Part shown: positions 30,282 to 40,238 of the stretch, one piece after another
Numbering within the stretch: position 1 is the first letter of the stretch
Layout: the number at the start of each line of letters is the position of its first letter
Origin: Ruegeria denitrificans
GTDB lineage: Bacteria; Pseudomonadota; Alphaproteobacteria; Rhodobacterales; Rhodobacteraceae
Direction: 5' to 3'
Assembly: GCF_001458295.1 (NCBI RefSeq)
Contig: NZ_CYUD01000006.1
Span: forward strand, 124,001-188,000
DNA length: 64,000 nucleotides
The notes under the pieces: model-generated
Database searches by the model: none
Told to the model about the DNA's origin: nothing
What the model saw: the letters and a program-made list of their open reading frames with translations, nothing else
Program-made: the position numbers and the translations under genes

Positions 30282-33097
30282 GAGACCGCGCGCTCGGCGC
30301 CTTCGGTGATGGCTTTGCGCAGTTTGGTTTCAAGCGTGCGCTGCTTGCTTTCCGAATGGTATTTCAACCCGAACATGTCTTTGACGTAGAAAGTATCCAC
30401 CACCTGCTCGCCATAGGTCGCGATGACCGCGTTGGCGATATAGACATTGGCGGCGGCCAGCGTCCGGGTCAGGTCAAACAGCAGACCGGGGCGGTCGCGG
30501 GTGTCAACCTCGATGATCGTGTAAATCTCGGATCCGTCATTGTCGAAGGTGATATGGGTCGGCACGTTAAAGGCGCGTTCGCGTTTCTTGATCTTGTCGC
30601 GCGATTTCAACGCATCGCGGGCCACCACCTCGCCCTTGAGTGTCTTTTGGATCATCTGATTCAGGCGCGGCAGGCGGCTGGCCTCAAACGGGTGGCCCTC
30701 GGCGTCCTGAATCCAGAAGGCGTCGGTCACATAGCCGTCCTTTGTGGTGTAGCTGCGGGCATCCACCACGTTTGCACCGACCAAAGCCAGCGCACCGGCG
30801 ATACGCGCAAAGATACCGGGGTGGTCACCCATGGCGAAACAGGCGCGCGTGGCGTCGCGGTCTTCGTCCGGATGCAGGCGGATTTCCATCCCACCCGCGT
30901 CGCCACTGTGTTCCAGCATCCGCAGCATCTCGGCAAATTCTATTTGGGTGGGCAGGTTCAGACCTTGCCAATAAGGCGGGTAATGCCGCCCGGTTTCGAT
31001 CTTGAGGTCCGCCTTGGACCAATCCGACAACGCGTTGCGAAGGGCCTTTTTAGCCTCGGTCCCCCGATTGGCGCGGTTGAGGTCCTCCATTCCGGTCTCA
31101 AGGGCGCGTTTGGTTTCGGCGTGCAGGGCGCGCAGCAGAGTGGCTTTCCAGTTGTTCCACGTGTTCGGCCCAACACCGCGAATGTCGCAGACCGTCAAGA
31201 CCGTCAGCAGATCCAGACGCTTGACCGTTTTCACAGCCTTGGCGAAATCGCGTACCGTGCGCGGGTCCGAGATGTCGCGCTTTTGCGCCATGTCCGACAT
31301 CAGCAGATGATATCGCACCAGCCATTCCACGGTTTCCGAATCCGCCTTGTTCAGGCCCAGCCGGGGCGCAACCTTGCGCGCGATCTGCGCGCCGAGGATC
31401 GAGTGATCCTCGGGTCTTCCCTTGGCGATGTCATGCAGCAACAACGCGACATACAGTACCTTGCGGTTCACACCGACCTTCAAAATGGACGACACCAGCG
31501 GCAGCGGTTCAATCAATTCGCCCCGTTCGATCTGCGCAAGGTTGATGATGCATTGGATGGTGTGTTCGTCCACGGTGTAGCTGTGATACATGTTGAATTG
31601 CATCATCGCCACGATGTGCTCGAACTCGGGCAGAAAGGCGGACAGCACCCCCAATTCGTTCATCCGCCGCAGGGCGCGTTCGGGGTTGCCGTGTTTCAGC
31701 ATCAGATCAAGAAAGATGCGCTGCGCCTCGCGGTTCTCGCGCATATCTTCGTCGATCAGGTTCAGGTTTGCCGTCACCAGTCGCATCGCATCCGGGTGGA
31801 TCAGCATGCCGGTGCGCAGGCCTTCTTCGAACAGGCGCAGCAGGTTCAGCTTGTCGGCAAGAAATACGTCGGTGTCGGCCACGTCCAGACGGCCATGTAC
31901 CACCTTGTAGCCCGCCTTGACCCGTGGTCGGCGACGGAAGATGCGTTCAAGCAGGGCCTCACCCTTCATATGTGAGGCTTCCAGTTTGGTCAGAAAGATG
32001 CGCGTCAGCTCACCCACGTATGTGGCTTCGCGGAAATAGCGCTGCATGAACACCTCGACCGCGCGGCGTCCGGCCCGATCTTCATAGCCCATCCGGTCGG
32101 CCACCTCGACCTGAAGGTCAAAGGTCAGTTGCTCGGTCGGGCGTTTGGTAATCAGATGCAGATGCGAACGCACCGCCCACAGGAAATCTTCGGCCTTTAC
32201 GAAGGTTTTAAATTCCTCGGGCGTGAACAGGCCCAGCGGCACCAGTTCGGCCACGTCTTGAACGCCATAGATATATTTCGCGATCCAGTACAGCGATTGC
32301 AGATCGCGCAGTCCGCCTTTGCCTTCTTTGACATTGGGCTCGACCATATAGCGTTCACCCTGTTTTTGGTGCCGCTCGTCGCGTTCCTGAAGCTTGGCTT
32401 CGATAAACTCTCGTTCGCTGCCTTTGAACAGTTCAGCCTTCAGGCGGTTGTCCAGCTCGGCCGCAAGCTGGCTGTCCCCCGCCAGAAAACGATGCTCCAG
32501 CATGGAAGTGCGGATGGTGAAATCCTCGGCCCCCAGGCGCAGACAATCCCTGATCGTGCGGGACGCATGGCCAACCTTCAGCCGCAGATCCCACAGAATA
32601 TACAGCATGGACTCGATCACGCTCTCGGCCCAGGCGGTGATCTTGTAGGGGGTCAGGAACAGCAGATCGACATCGGATGATGGTGCCATTTCCCCGCGCC
32701 CATAGCCGCCCACCGCCAGCACAGCGATCCGTTCCCCCTGCGTCGGTGTGGCCAGAGGGTGCAGATCCTCGCTTGAAACCTTCATCGCCGTGCAGACCAA
32801 ACCGTCGGTCAGATATGTGTAAGAATGGGTCAACGGCCGCGCATCAAAGGGGCGTTTGGCAAAGGCATCGGCAATGGCCTGACGCCCTGCTTTCTGGGCG
32901 TCACGCAGAATGCGCACGGTTTCATTGCGCCGTGCTGCATTGTCTGTGGTTCCGTCAAAGGCCTCCGACAACTGTGCCATGACGGCGGCGCTGTCGAAAA
33001 TTTCTTCAGCCGGACAGATTAGCTCACCCCTGGGGGTGAGCGTCAAACCCGTCTGTTCAGAAACCGGCGCCTGAGAAGCTTTGTGGGGCAGGGTCAA
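30278..33097 (-). CDS. glnD: [Protein-PII] uridylyltransferase/uridylyl-removing enzyme
   Basis: A 939-residue nitrogen sensor that uridylylates PII when glutamine is low and deuridylylates it when high. It shows the nucleotidyltransferase motif GGYGRGEMAPSSDVDLLFL near residue 148, the HD-domain LLHDIAKGRPEDHS near residue 565, and two C-terminal ACT domains (from about 735 and 860; VDTRDRPGLLFDLTRTLA). The start overlaps the end of the upstream lpoA-like gene by 41 nt, a long overlap, so a later non-ATG start is possible. murJ overlaps its stop by 4 nt. Confidence 0.95.
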   Translation of the reverse strand: MTLPHKASQAPVSEQTGLTLTPRGELICPAEEIFDSAAVMAQLSEAFDGTTDNAARRNETVRILRDAQKAGRQAIADAFAKRPFDARPLTHSYTYLTDGLVCTAMKVSSEDLHPLATPTQGERIAVLAVGGYGRGEMAPSSDVDLLFLTPYKITAWAESVIESMLYILWDLRLKVGHASRTIRDCLRLGAEDFTIRTSMLEHRFLAGDSQLAAELDNRLKAELFKGSEREFIEAKLQERDERHQKQGERYMVEPNVKEGKGGLRDLQSLYWIAKYIYGVQDVAELVPLGLFTPEEFKTFVKAEDFLWAVRSHLHLITKRPTEQLTFDLQVEVADRMGYEDRAGRRAVEVFMQRYFREATYVGELTRIFLTKLEASHMKGEALLERIFRRRPRVKAGYKVVHGRLDVADTDVFLADKLNLLRLFEEGLRTGMLIHPDAMRLVTANLNLIDEDMRENREAQRIFLDLMLKHGNPERALRRMNELGVLSAFLPEFEHIVAMMQFNMYHSYTVDEHTIQCIINLAQIERGELIEPLPLVSSILKVGVNRKVLYVALLLHDIAKGRPEDHSILGAQIARKVAPRLGLNKADSETVEWLVRYHLLMSDMAQKRDISDPRTVRDFAKAVKTVKRLDLLTVLTVCDIRGVGPNTWNNWKATLLRALHAETKRALETGMEDLNRANRGTEAKKALRNALSDWSKADLKIETGRHYPPYWQGLNLPTQIEFAEMLRMLEHSGDAGGMEIRLHPDEDRDATRACFAMGDHPGIFARIAGALALVGANVVDARSYTTKDGYVTDAFWIQDAEGHPFEASRLPRLNQMIQKTLKGEVVARDALKSRDKIKKRERAFNVPTHITFDNDGSEIYTIIEVDTRDRPGLLFDLTRTLAAANVYIANAVIATYGEQVVDTFYVKDMFGLKYHSESKQRTLETKLRKAITEGAERAVS

Positions 33098-34229
33098 TCA
33101 CTACTACCTGTTTATTCTGGATCGTGGCGACTGCCAGACCGCGTTCATTCGTACCGTTCGGCCGCAGGCGGAAGATACCGCCAACGCCCTGGAAACCAGC
33201 GTTTTGCGTCAGCGCCGAAGCGGTCAGCGCGTTGGATTTGCCCTGGCTGACAAGTGCCGCGATTGCGGCGATACCGTCATAGGCCAACCCGCTGATCGGG
33301 TGCGGGGCCTCGCCGTAGGTATTGTTATACCGCTGCCTATAGGCTTGTGCCTTCGACGGGTCCGGCAGCGCAAACCAGCCACCTTGTACGCCGGGCAGGT
33401 CCAGTGTTTGCGGTGGGATGTCCCAGCGTGTCAGGCCAATAAACTGAGTGTTTGCCGGAGACACGCCTGCTTCCGGCAGCAGCTGTGTGAAAAGCGGCAG
33501 TGCACCAGCTGTAGTTGACGTGAGAAACAAGGAATCCGCACCAGACGCATCTACTGTCGCTTTGACGGATGGGACCGAGTTGATGACGCCCTGCTGCGAA
33601 CGGTCATATCCCACCGATCCCGCATTGTTCACGCGGCTGCTGGCAAGCGCGTTGGCAATGGCTGTTTGACCCAACTGCCCTGCAGCATCGTTGCTGTGTA
33701 CGATGACCATGTTCGATTTGCCTTGAGATCCGGCAAAACTGACAAGACGGTTAGCCGTATTGTCGAACGTTGGCCCAAGCACGAATACGTTGCCGCCGGC
33801 AATGCTGGTGTTGTTCGAGAAGGACAATACGTTGACGTTGCTGCTCAGTGCCGCAATGCCTGCAGAATTCGCTGCCTGCGCATAGACCGGACCAAGTATG
33901 ATCTTCGCTCCATCTGCTACTGCCTGCTGCGCAACGGCCGCCGCAGTACTCGAACTGCCCCGTGTGTCATAGACGCGCAGGTCAATCTGAACATTCTGCA
34001 AATCCGACATGGCCAGTCGCGCTGCGTTTTCCAGACTGCGTGCCAACGCTTCATCACCGGCTTGCCCTGATCCTGCAGGGACCAGCAGGGCAACAGGCAC
34101 GGGGTCGGAGGTGTTGATCGACGGTCCTCCGCCGATGGTGCCGACGTCACAGGCGGCCAGAAATGCGGCGGTTGCCAGTACGGCGGCGGTGCGCGCCAGT
34201 TTGCGAACGGGCTTGCAAACGGTAAACAT
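33057..34229 (-). CDS. LpoA-like penicillin-binding protein activator lipoprotein
   Basis: A 390-residue outer-envelope protein with a lipoprotein signal (TAAVLATAAFLAACDVG, lipobox LAAC near residue 24) and a periplasmic-binding type I fold: PVALLVPAGSGQAGDEALARSL, IILGPVYAQAANSAG, LSFSNNTSIAGGNVFVLGPT. This matches the LpoA/PBP-activator family of alphaproteobacteria, though a Leu/Ile/Val-type binding protein cannot be excluded. Upstream in-frame codons to 34505 overlap rsmI antisense and are rejected. It is the first gene of a unit with glnD and murJ, and divergent from rsmI. Confidence 0.85.
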   Translation of the reverse strand: MFTVCKPVRKLARTAAVLATAAFLAACDVGTIGGGPSINTSDPVPVALLVPAGSGQAGDEALARSLENAARLAMSDLQNVQIDLRVYDTRGSSSTAAAVAQQAVADGAKIILGPVYAQAANSAGIAALSSNVNVLSFSNNTSIAGGNVFVLGPTFDNTANRLVSFAGSQGKSNMVIVHSNDAAGQLGQTAIANALASSRVNNAGSVGYDRSQQGVINSVPSVKATVDASGADSLFLTSTTAGALPLFTQLLPEAGVSPANTQFIGLTRWDIPPQTLDLPGVQGGWFALPDPSKAQAYRQRYNNTYGEAPHPISGLAYDGIAAIAALVSQGKSNALTASALTQNAGFQGVGGIFRLRPNGTNERGLAVATIQNKQVVVIDPAPQSFSGAGF

Positions 34230-34317
34230 CTGAATGAAAACTCCCTGTCCCGGCGGCTTGAGATGCCGCCAATCTATTGGGTCGCGATAATAAACGTCAC
34301 GCTGTGAGGGTCCAGCT

Positions 34318-35175
34318 TTGAATTTCCAAAAAGTCAGATTGGGCGCTGGCCTGTATTTTGTTGCCACTCCGATCGGGGCGGCGCGCGATATCACGCTCAG
34401 GGCGTTGGACGTGCTGGCTTCGGCAGATGTGATCGCCGCCGAGGACACGCGCAGCCTGCGCCGGTTGATGGAGATCCACGGAGTCCCGCTCGAAGGCCGT
34501 CGCATTCTGGCCTATCACGACCACAGTGGTGCCGGGGCACGCGGGAAAATTCTGGATGCGCTGGCCGAAGGGAAGTCGGTTGCTTACGCGTCCGAGGCCG
34601 GAATGCCGCTGATCGCTGATCCGGGTTATGATCTGGGACGGCAGGCCGCCGAGGCCGGGCATATGGTAACCTGCGCGCCGGGGCCGTCGGCGGCGCTGAT
34701 GGCGCTGACGCTGGCAGGGTTGCCGACAGACGCGTTCTTTTTTTCGGGATTCCTGCCCAACGCGACCGGCGCGCGCAGGGCGCGGATCGAGGCGTTGCGG
34801 GATGTGCCCGGTACGCTGGTTTTCTACGAGTCACCCAAGCGCGTGGCGGCCTGCCTGTCGGATTTGGCCGAGGTGTTGGGTGAAGACCGTCAAGCTGCGA
34901 TGTGCCGCGAATTGACCAAAAAATTTGAAGAGGTTCGCCGCGGATCATTGGGGGAACTGGCTGCGGCCCTGCAAGGGCAGACGGTCAAAGGTGAAATTGT
35001 ATTGCTGGTCGACCGTGGGCATTCGGAAACCATTAACGAATCCGACATAGAAGAGGCTTTGACGCGCGCCCTGGAAACGCATTCGGTGCGTGATGCGGCG
35101 GATTTGGTGTCGCAGATGTACAAACTGCCACGCCGTCCGATTTATCAGAAGGCGCTGAAACTGGGAAAGAGATGA
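34318..35175 (+). CDS. rsmI: 16S rRNA (cytidine-1402-2'-O)-methyltransferase
   Basis: A 285-residue tetrapyrrole-methylase-fold enzyme that methylates C1402 in the ribosomal P site. It has GLYFVATPIGAARDITLRAL at residues 10-29, VIAAEDTRSLRRLM near 39, SEAGMPLIADPG near 92 and FFFSGFLPN near 140. The start is TTG at 34318, with GAGGG 9 nt upstream and an in-frame stop 27 nt upstream, so no ATG alternative exists that keeps the N-terminus. It is followed by yraN after 1 nt. Confidence 0.93.
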   Translation: MNFQKVRLGAGLYFVATPIGAARDITLRALDVLASADVIAAEDTRSLRRLMEIHGVPLEGRRILAYHDHSGAGARGKILDALAEGKSVAYASEAGMPLIADPGYDLGRQAAEAGHMVTCAPGPSAALMALTLAGLPTDAFFFSGFLPNATGARRARIEALRDVPGTLVFYESPKRVAACLSDLAEVLGEDRQAAMCRELTKKFEEVRRGSLGELAAALQGQTVKGEIVLLVDRGHSETINESDIEEALTRALETHSVRDAADLVSQMYKLPRRPIYQKALKLGKR

Positions 35176-35176
35176 C

Positions 35177-35548
35177 ATGACCGCGCGATCTGTCCGAAGT
35201 TCGGTTTCCTATCACGCCGGACAGGCCGCCGAGTTGCAGGTCGCCGCCGACTATGAGCGCCGAGGTTTTACAATCGCGCATCATCGCTGGCGCGGTGCGG
35301 GTGGTGAGATTGATCTGATTGCCAGGAATGACGATGGGCTTGTGTTCATCGAGGTCAAGAAAAGCACCAGTTTCGACATGGCCGCAGCGCGGATCAGCCA
35401 GCGGCAGATTAACCGGATTTTCGCCTCGGCAGCGCAATATCTAGACACGGAACCATATGGGCAACTGACAAATGTCAGGTTTGATGCGGCGCTGGTGGAT
35501 GCCACGGGCGCTGTACAAATCATCGAAAACGCGTTTGGTCAGGGCTGA
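35177..35548 (+). CDS. yraN: YraN/UPF0102 family endonuclease-like protein
   Basis: A 123-residue protein of the UPF0102 family, with a Holliday-junction-resolvase-like nuclease core: GQAAELQVAADYERRGF, GGEIDLIARNDDGLVFIEVK (the acidic D-ExK pair) near residue 47, and the helical ARISQRQINRI. No activity is firmly established for the family. The near-contiguous rsmI-yraN order is common in proteobacteria and supports both calls. Confidence 0.9.
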   Translation: MTARSVRSSVSYHAGQAAELQVAADYERRGFTIAHHRWRGAGGEIDLIARNDDGLVFIEVKKSTSFDMAAARISQRQINRIFASAAQYLDTEPYGQLTNVRFDAALVDATGAVQIIENAFGQG

Positions 35549-35609
35549 CACCCATTGAACCCTCGGGCGCGCTGGGCCATGTATCTGGCGAGAAACTGAG
35601 GGACACGCC

Positions 35610-36542
35610 ATGAAAATCGCCTTTCAGATGGACCCGATCGGGGCCGTGGATATCAACGCAGACAGTTCCTTCCGTCTGGCCGAAGAAGCACAGGCGCGCG
35701 GGCATACGCTGTTTTTCTACAGCCCGGACCAGTTGGCCTATCAGGAAGGGCGGATCACCGCGCGCGGACACGACATGACGGTGCAGCGTGTGGCCGGCAA
35801 TCCGGCGGAACTGGGCCCGGAACGCGAGGTTGATCTGGCCGAGTTCGATGTGATCTGGCTGCGTCAGGACCCTCCGTTCGATATGCATTACATCACGTCG
35901 ACTCATCTGTTGGATCGCCTGAAAGGGCAGGTGTTGGTGGTCAATGATCCATTCTGGGTACGGAACTATCCCGAAAAGTTGCTGGTTCTGGATTTCCCCG
36001 ACCTGACCCCGCCGACAACGATTGCGCGCGATTTGCAGACCATCAAGGCGTTCAAAGAAAAGCACGGCGATGTCATTCTAAAACCGCTTTTTGGCAACGG
36101 TGGCGCGGGTGTGTTCCGGCTGGATGCGAATGATCGCAACCTGACCTCGTTGCACGAGCTGTTTACCGGTTTCTCGCGCGAGCCGTTGATCGTGCAGAAA
36201 TTCCTGCCCGATGTCAGCAATGGCGACAAACGTGTGATCCTTGTGGATGGTGAAGCCGTAGGAGCGATCAACCGGGTTCCGGCAAAAGGTGAGACGCGGT
36301 CGAACATGCATGTGGGGGGACGGCCCGAAAAGATCGGCCTGTCCGAGCGCGATCAGGAGATTTGCGCGGCGATTGGCCCGTTGTTGAAAGAAAAAGGCCA
36401 GATTTTCGTAGGGATCGACGTGATCGGGGACTATCTGACCGAAATCAACGTGACCTCGCCCACGGGTATTCAGGAACTGGAGCGGTTCGATGGTGTGAAC
36501 ATCGCCGAAAAGATCTGGCAGGCGATTGAAGCCAAACTTTAA
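35610..36542 (+). CDS. gshB: Glutathione synthetase
   Basis: ATP-dependent ligation of gamma-glutamylcysteine and glycine, giving glutathione. The 310-residue length matches the proteobacterial GshB. It has [20 protein letters not shown] at the start, the ATP-grasp strands [18 protein letters not shown] near residue 157, VQKFLPDV near 198, and the metal-binding [14 protein letters not shown] near 278. It is in the same direction as yraN after 61 nt, and converges on comM with a 4-nt overlap of the ends. Confidence 0.96.
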   Translation: MKIAFQMDPIGAVDINADSSFRLAEEAQARGHTLFFYSPDQLAYQEGRITARGHDMTVQRVAGNPAELGPEREVDLAEFDVIWLRQDPPFDMHYITSTHLLDRLKGQVLVVNDPFWVRNYPEKLLVLDFPDLTPPTTIARDLQTIKAFKEKHGDVILKPLFGNGGAGVFRLDANDRNLTSLHELFTGFSREPLIVQKFLPDVSNGDKRVILVDGEAVGAINRVPAKGETRSNMHVGGRPEKIGLSERDQEICAAIGPLLKEKGQIFVGIDVIGDYLTEINVTSPTGIQELERFDGVNIAEKIWQAIEAKL

Positions 36543-38053
36543 GATGCGACCTTGGCGCTGATGCGAAAGCTCAGCGCCTCGGCTACATGCGGGCGGCGGA
36601 CGTTCGGTGCGCCCTCCAGATCGGCGATTGTGCGCGCCACCCGCAGAATGCGGTGAAAGGCGCGCGCTGACAGGCCAAACTGTTCCGCCGCTTTCAACAG
36701 CAACTCTTTGCCTTCGGCGTCCGGCGCGGCAATCTCTTCCAGCACCGAACCTTCAACGTCGGCGTTCTGGCGAGTTGCGGGTATGTCCCGGAACCGCTTG
36801 GCCTGAATGGCACGGGCCTGGTCGACACGTGCCGCAACGGTGGCCGAACCGTCGCCGGATGGTGGCAGGTCCAGATCGGTGAACCCGACCGGAGGCACCT
36901 CGATCCGCAGATCGAACCGATCCATCAGCGGGCCTGATATCCGGCCAAGATAATCCTCTCCGCAGACGGGCGCACGTGAACAGGCGCGGGCGGGATCGGT
37001 CAGGTATCCACATTTGCAGGGGTTGGCTGCGGCCACCAGCATGAACCGGCACGGGTATTTCACATGGGCATTTGCGCGGGCAACCATGACTTCGCCGGTC
37101 TCAATGGGTTGGCGCAAGGTTTCCAGCACGGTACGCGGGAATTCGGGAAATTCGTCCATGAACAGAACACCGTTATGGGCCAGAGATATCTCGCCCGGTT
37201 TGGCCCCTTTTCCGCCCCCGACGATTGCCGCCATCGAGGCGGTATGATGCGGCTCACGAAACGGGCGGCTGCGGCTGATGCCGCCTTCGTCCAGCAGCCC
37301 GCACAGGGATTGGATCATCGACGTTTCCAGCGCCTCAGTCGGGGTCAGCGGCGGCAGAACACCGGGCAGGCGCGCGGCCAGCATGGATTTTCCCGACCCG
37401 GGAGTACCAATCATGATCAGATGGTGGCGGCCTGCTGCGGCAATCTCTAACGCGCGCTTGGCCCGTTCCTGCCCTTTTACATCGCGCAGATCACGGGTAC
37501 TGGGCACCAAGTTCACTTCACCGGGTTGGGCTGCGGGCAGGGGTGACTGGCCTGAGAAATGGCGCACGACGTCGCCCAGAGAACCAGCGCCGATTACCTG
37601 CGTGGCATCGACCCATGCGGCTTCGGCGCTGGAGGCACGCGGGCACAGCAACGTACGATCCTCGGCGGCGGCGGTCATGGCGGCGGGTAGTGCCCCGACA
37701 ACCGGAACCAGGGAGCCGTCCAGCGATAGCTCACCCAACGAAACGGCTCCTTCGGCCGCATCCGCAGGGATGATTTCCAATGCAGACAGCAATGCGACGG
37801 CGATGGGCAGGTCGAAATGGCTACCTTCTTTGGGCAGGTCGGCAGGGGACAGGTTGATGGTGATCCGTTTCGACGGCAACGCGATGGCCATCGAACTCAG
37901 CGCACTGCGGACGCGATCGCGGGCCTCGGACACGGCCTTGTCGGGCAGGCCGACGATGGAAAAGGCGGGCAGACCCGGCGAGACGGCGCATTGCACCTCG
38001 ACCGGGCGGGCGTCGACCCCTTGGAAAGCAACGGTATGAGAACGGGAGACCAT
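36539..38053 (-). CDS. comM: ComM/YifB-type Mg-chelatase-like AAA+ ATPase
   Basis: A 504-residue AAA+ protein with an N-terminal Lon-protease-like domain (residues about 10-150; [22 protein letters not shown]). The ATPase core has Walker [11 protein letters not shown] near residue 217 and Walker [10 protein letters not shown] near 299. ComM is a branch-migration helicase needed to integrate incoming DNA during natural transformation, and in Rhodobacter it is part of the CtrA-linked competence/gene-transfer-agent uptake set. A CtrA-like double half-site lies about 50 nt before its start. Confidence 0.92.
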   Translation of the reverse strand: MVSRSHTVAFQGVDARPVEVQCAVSPGLPAFSIVGLPDKAVSEARDRVRSALSSMAIALPSKRITINLSPADLPKEGSHFDLPIAVALLSALEIIPADAAEGAVSLGELSLDGSLVPVVGALPAAMTAAAEDRTLLCPRASSAEAAWVDATQVIGAGSLGDVVRHFSGQSPLPAAQPGEVNLVPSTRDLRDVKGQERAKRALEIAAAGRHHLIMIGTPGSGKSMLAARLPGVLPPLTPTEALETSMIQSLCGLLDEGGISRSRPFREPHHTASMAAIVGGGKGAKPGEISLAHNGVLFMDEFPEFPRTVLETLRQPIETGEVMVARANAHVKYPCRFMLVAAANPCKCGYLTDPARACSRAPVCGEDYLGRISGPLMDRFDLRIEVPPVGFTDLDLPPSGDGSATVAARVDQARAIQAKRFRDIPATRQNADVEGSVLEEIAAPDAEGKELLLKAAEQFGLSARAFHRILRVARTIADLEGAPNVRRPHVAEALSFRISAKVAS

Positions 38054-38098
38054 GTACGACCTGTTTGGTTAACAAGTCGTTGCTGCCATGGTCACGGT

Positions 38099-38113
38099 TT
38101 AAGAATGGTTAAC
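38099..38113. promoter_or_regulatory. CtrA-like double half-site upstream of comM
   Basis: TTAA-GAATGG-TTAAC has both CtrA half-sites but a 6-nt spacer instead of the consensus 7. Another GGTTAAC lies at 38068-38074. The pair is about 46-60 nt upstream of the comM start and overlaps the stop codon of the GST gene. Binding is inferred. Confidence 0.4.
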
Positions 38114-38983
38114 GGCGCCAGTCATTGCTAAGAATTTTGGCCAGGCACCGGGGTCCGCGACTGTTTGGTCGCGGCAGAACTGGTTGCAGAACCCCCAGCA
38201 TTGGTCATCCAGTTCCAGAAAATGAGTGACCGCTTTGCCGGAAAAGGGGCAGGTGTCGTTGATCGATGGCCCGTTTTCAACTGACCGTGCATCGATTTGC
38301 GCGCCGATGGGCCATGGCTGTGACGGCAGGTCCAATGTGTAAGGAAACGGATCATAGGACACGGTCAACCCCATGGCGCGCCATTGCCGGACCGCGTGAT
38401 CGGACAGCAATTCCAAACAATAGCCTCGGTTGCCTTTAGACACCGGCAAACCGTAACCGGTGATGCGTGCAGCGACGGGCGTGTAAAACACATCCGCCAG
38501 AGAATAGCTGCCGAAAAGCGGCCCGGTTTCTGCTCCGGATATAGTGCGAGCATGGGCCCAGAGGGTTTCGATCCGGTTTAGATCGGCCAGCGTTTCAGGC
38601 GATGGGTTAAATCCATGCCAGCAATGCAACAGCTGCATCGGGCATTCTCCACGCAAAGCTGTAAACCCGGCCGTCATTTCGGCGCACAGCCATCGGGCCG
38701 TTGCGCGGGCGGCGGGATCCTCGGGCCACATCCCGGCCTCAGGGTGCCGTTCGGCCAATGTCTCAGCCATGGCGAGGCTTTCACCCACCACAGTGCCATC
38801 CGGCAGGCGCAAGGCAGGCACAAGGCGCGCTGGGGTCAGCGGTTTCATATCCTCGGTCATGGTGCCGGAATAAAGGCCAATCATTTTGCTTCGATAGGGT
38901 AGGCCAAACATTTCCAGCATCAGCCATCCGCGCATGGACCAGCTGGAAAACAGGCGGTCTCCGATAAACAAATCATAAGTCAT
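38099..38983 (-). CDS. Glutathione S-transferase-like protein with C-terminal Cys-rich extension
   Basis: A 294-residue protein. Residues 1-80 are a GST N-terminal thioredoxin fold (LFIGDRLFSSWSMRGWLMLE, then VPALRLPDGTVVGESLAMAE, the last part binding glutathione). A helical C-domain follows to about residue 220. The final 70 residues are an extension, with CPFSGKAVTHFLELDDQCW and FCNQFCRDQTVADPGAWPKF, containing four Cys residues that could bind metal. The substrate is unknown. It precedes comM by 45 nt on the same strand. Confidence 0.82.
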   Translation of the reverse strand: MTYDLFIGDRLFSSWSMRGWLMLEMFGLPYRSKMIGLYSGTMTEDMKPLTPARLVPALRLPDGTVVGESLAMAETLAERHPEAGMWPEDPAARATARWLCAEMTAGFTALRGECPMQLLHCWHGFNPSPETLADLNRIETLWAHARTISGAETGPLFGSYSLADVFYTPVAARITGYGLPVSKGNRGYCLELLSDHAVRQWRAMGLTVSYDPFPYTLDLPSQPWPIGAQIDARSVENGPSINDTCPFSGKAVTHFLELDDQCWGFCNQFCRDQTVADPGAWPKFLAMTGAVNHS

Positions 38984-39041
38984 GCCATTACGATGACGCG
39001 GCGCGGTCCTTCAGTAAATCAGTGATTTGTGCGGGGTGTTA

Positions 39042-39620
39042 TCACGGACAGTGATTGATCCGCCCCACCGACCAATGCCCTCCGTGATGGGTGATGTCAG
39101 TGACCGAGAGGTTGTCGATGCGATGGCTGAACGCCTCTTGCGCGTCAACGTCAAGGGCGCGCTGCACCTGAGTCAGGATCACGCCGAAATGGGCCACGAT
39201 GATCAGGTCTTGGCCTGTGTGATCAGCAACAAACTGGTCGACCACGGCATCGACACGGGCACGAACCTCGTTCCAGCTTTCACCCTGGGGCGGGCGCACA
39301 TCGCCGGGGTTGTCCCAATAAGCAAAGGCCAGATCGGGGTCCTCGGCCTCGATCTCTTTGAAGTTGCGCATTTCCCATGCGCCGAAATGAATCTCGCGTA
39401 GGTCGCTGTGATGCGGCAGGCGTCGGCGTTTGCCCTGAATAGCCGATGCCGTATCGGCAGCACGCAACAAGTCGGACGATACCACCAATGCCTTGGCCGG
39501 CAGGTGGTCGTGCAACCGTGCGATAGCGGCGTGATCGCCGAGGTCCGCAGGCACGTCGGACCAGCCAACGATGGTCTTCGCATGGGTCGGCCCGTGGCGG
39601 ACAAGATGAAGCCGCGTCAT
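39042..39620 (-). CDS. Histidine phosphatase, probable alpha-ribazole phosphatase
   Basis: A 192-residue phosphoglycerate-mutase-like phosphatase with the catalytic LVRHGPTHA at residues 6-14 and the second His in IIVAHFGVIL near residue 143; LREIHFGAWE supplies the acidic residue. Its start overlaps the cobU stop by 4 nt, which suggests the CobC role of removing phosphate from alpha-ribazole-5'-phosphate in cobalamin assembly. The family is broad, so the role is inferred from context. Confidence 0.82.
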   Translation of the reverse strand: MTRLHLVRHGPTHAKTIVGWSDVPADLGDHAAIARLHDHLPAKALVVSSDLLRAADTASAIQGKRRRLPHHSDLREIHFGAWEMRNFKEIEAEDPDLAFAYWDNPGDVRPPQGESWNEVRARVDAVVDQFVADHTGQDLIIVAHFGVILTQVQRALDVDAQEAFSHRIDNLSVTDITHHGGHWSVGRINHCP

Positions 39621-40138
39621 GGCAATTGCCCTTTCAGCACCAACGGAAGCCCCGCGGTGACCTGCACGGCGAGATCAGCCTGTGAAGCCAGCGCGATGTT
39701 CAGCCGTCCCTGAGCCTCGCGGAACCGGCGGGACAAAGCGTTGTCCGGGACGATACCATGGCCGACCTCGTTCGAGACGATAACAATTGGAGCGCAGCAG
39801 GTTCGCAGGGCCTGCATCAGCGCGGTCTGCGCCTGTTCCAGATCGTTTTCGGCCAATAAATGATTGGTCAGCCACATGGTAGCGCAGTCGATCAGGCAGA
39901 CATGATTGGGGGTCAGATCGGACAGGACCGGGCCAAGATCGAAGGGGGCCTCAACTGTCTTCCAACCTGCGCCGCGTTGCGTGATATGGCGCTGAATCTT
40001 GTCGCGCATCTCATCATCAAACACTTGTGATGTGGCGAGATAAACGCGACTTTTACCTGATGAAACAACAAGTTGCTCGGCGAAAGCTGATTTGCCAGAG
40101 GCCGCACCGCCCAACACAAAGGTTACATCCGGATACAC
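39617..40138 (-). CDS. cobU: Adenosylcobinamide kinase/adenosylcobinamide-phosphate guanylyltransferase
   Basis: A bifunctional enzyme of cobalamin nucleotide-loop assembly, 173 residues. Walker A is LGGAASGKSAFAEQL near residue 10, and VYLATSQVFDDEMRDKIQRH and VSNEVGHGIVPDNALSRRFR are typical of CobU/CobP. The start is a GTG at 40138 with AAAGG 8 nt upstream; the longer ATG frame to 40240 would add an unconserved leader. It is divergent from rpoH2. The B12-dependent mutase ecm in this window is one consumer of its product. Confidence 0.93.
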   Translation of the reverse strand: MYPDVTFVLGGAASGKSAFAEQLVVSSGKSRVYLATSQVFDDEMRDKIQRHITQRGAGWKTVEAPFDLGPVLSDLTPNHVCLIDCATMWLTNHLLAENDLEQAQTALMQALRTCCAPIVIVSNEVGHGIVPDNALSRRFREAQGRLNIALASQADLAVQVTAGLPLVLKGQLP

Positions 40139-40238
40139 TATAATTACCTTTCTGGTGATCCACCCGGTTTTGTTCTGCGTATCGACCCTAGGTCCGTAAG
40201 GCAAGTCCGGCCCGCGCCTGTGAAAAGGGGAGATTTCC

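Noticed and set aside
30356-31975. A 539-codon open frame antisense to glnD
   Set aside because: The opposite strand encodes an intact GlnD with all motifs. The antisense protein has no recognisable domain and low complexity in composition.
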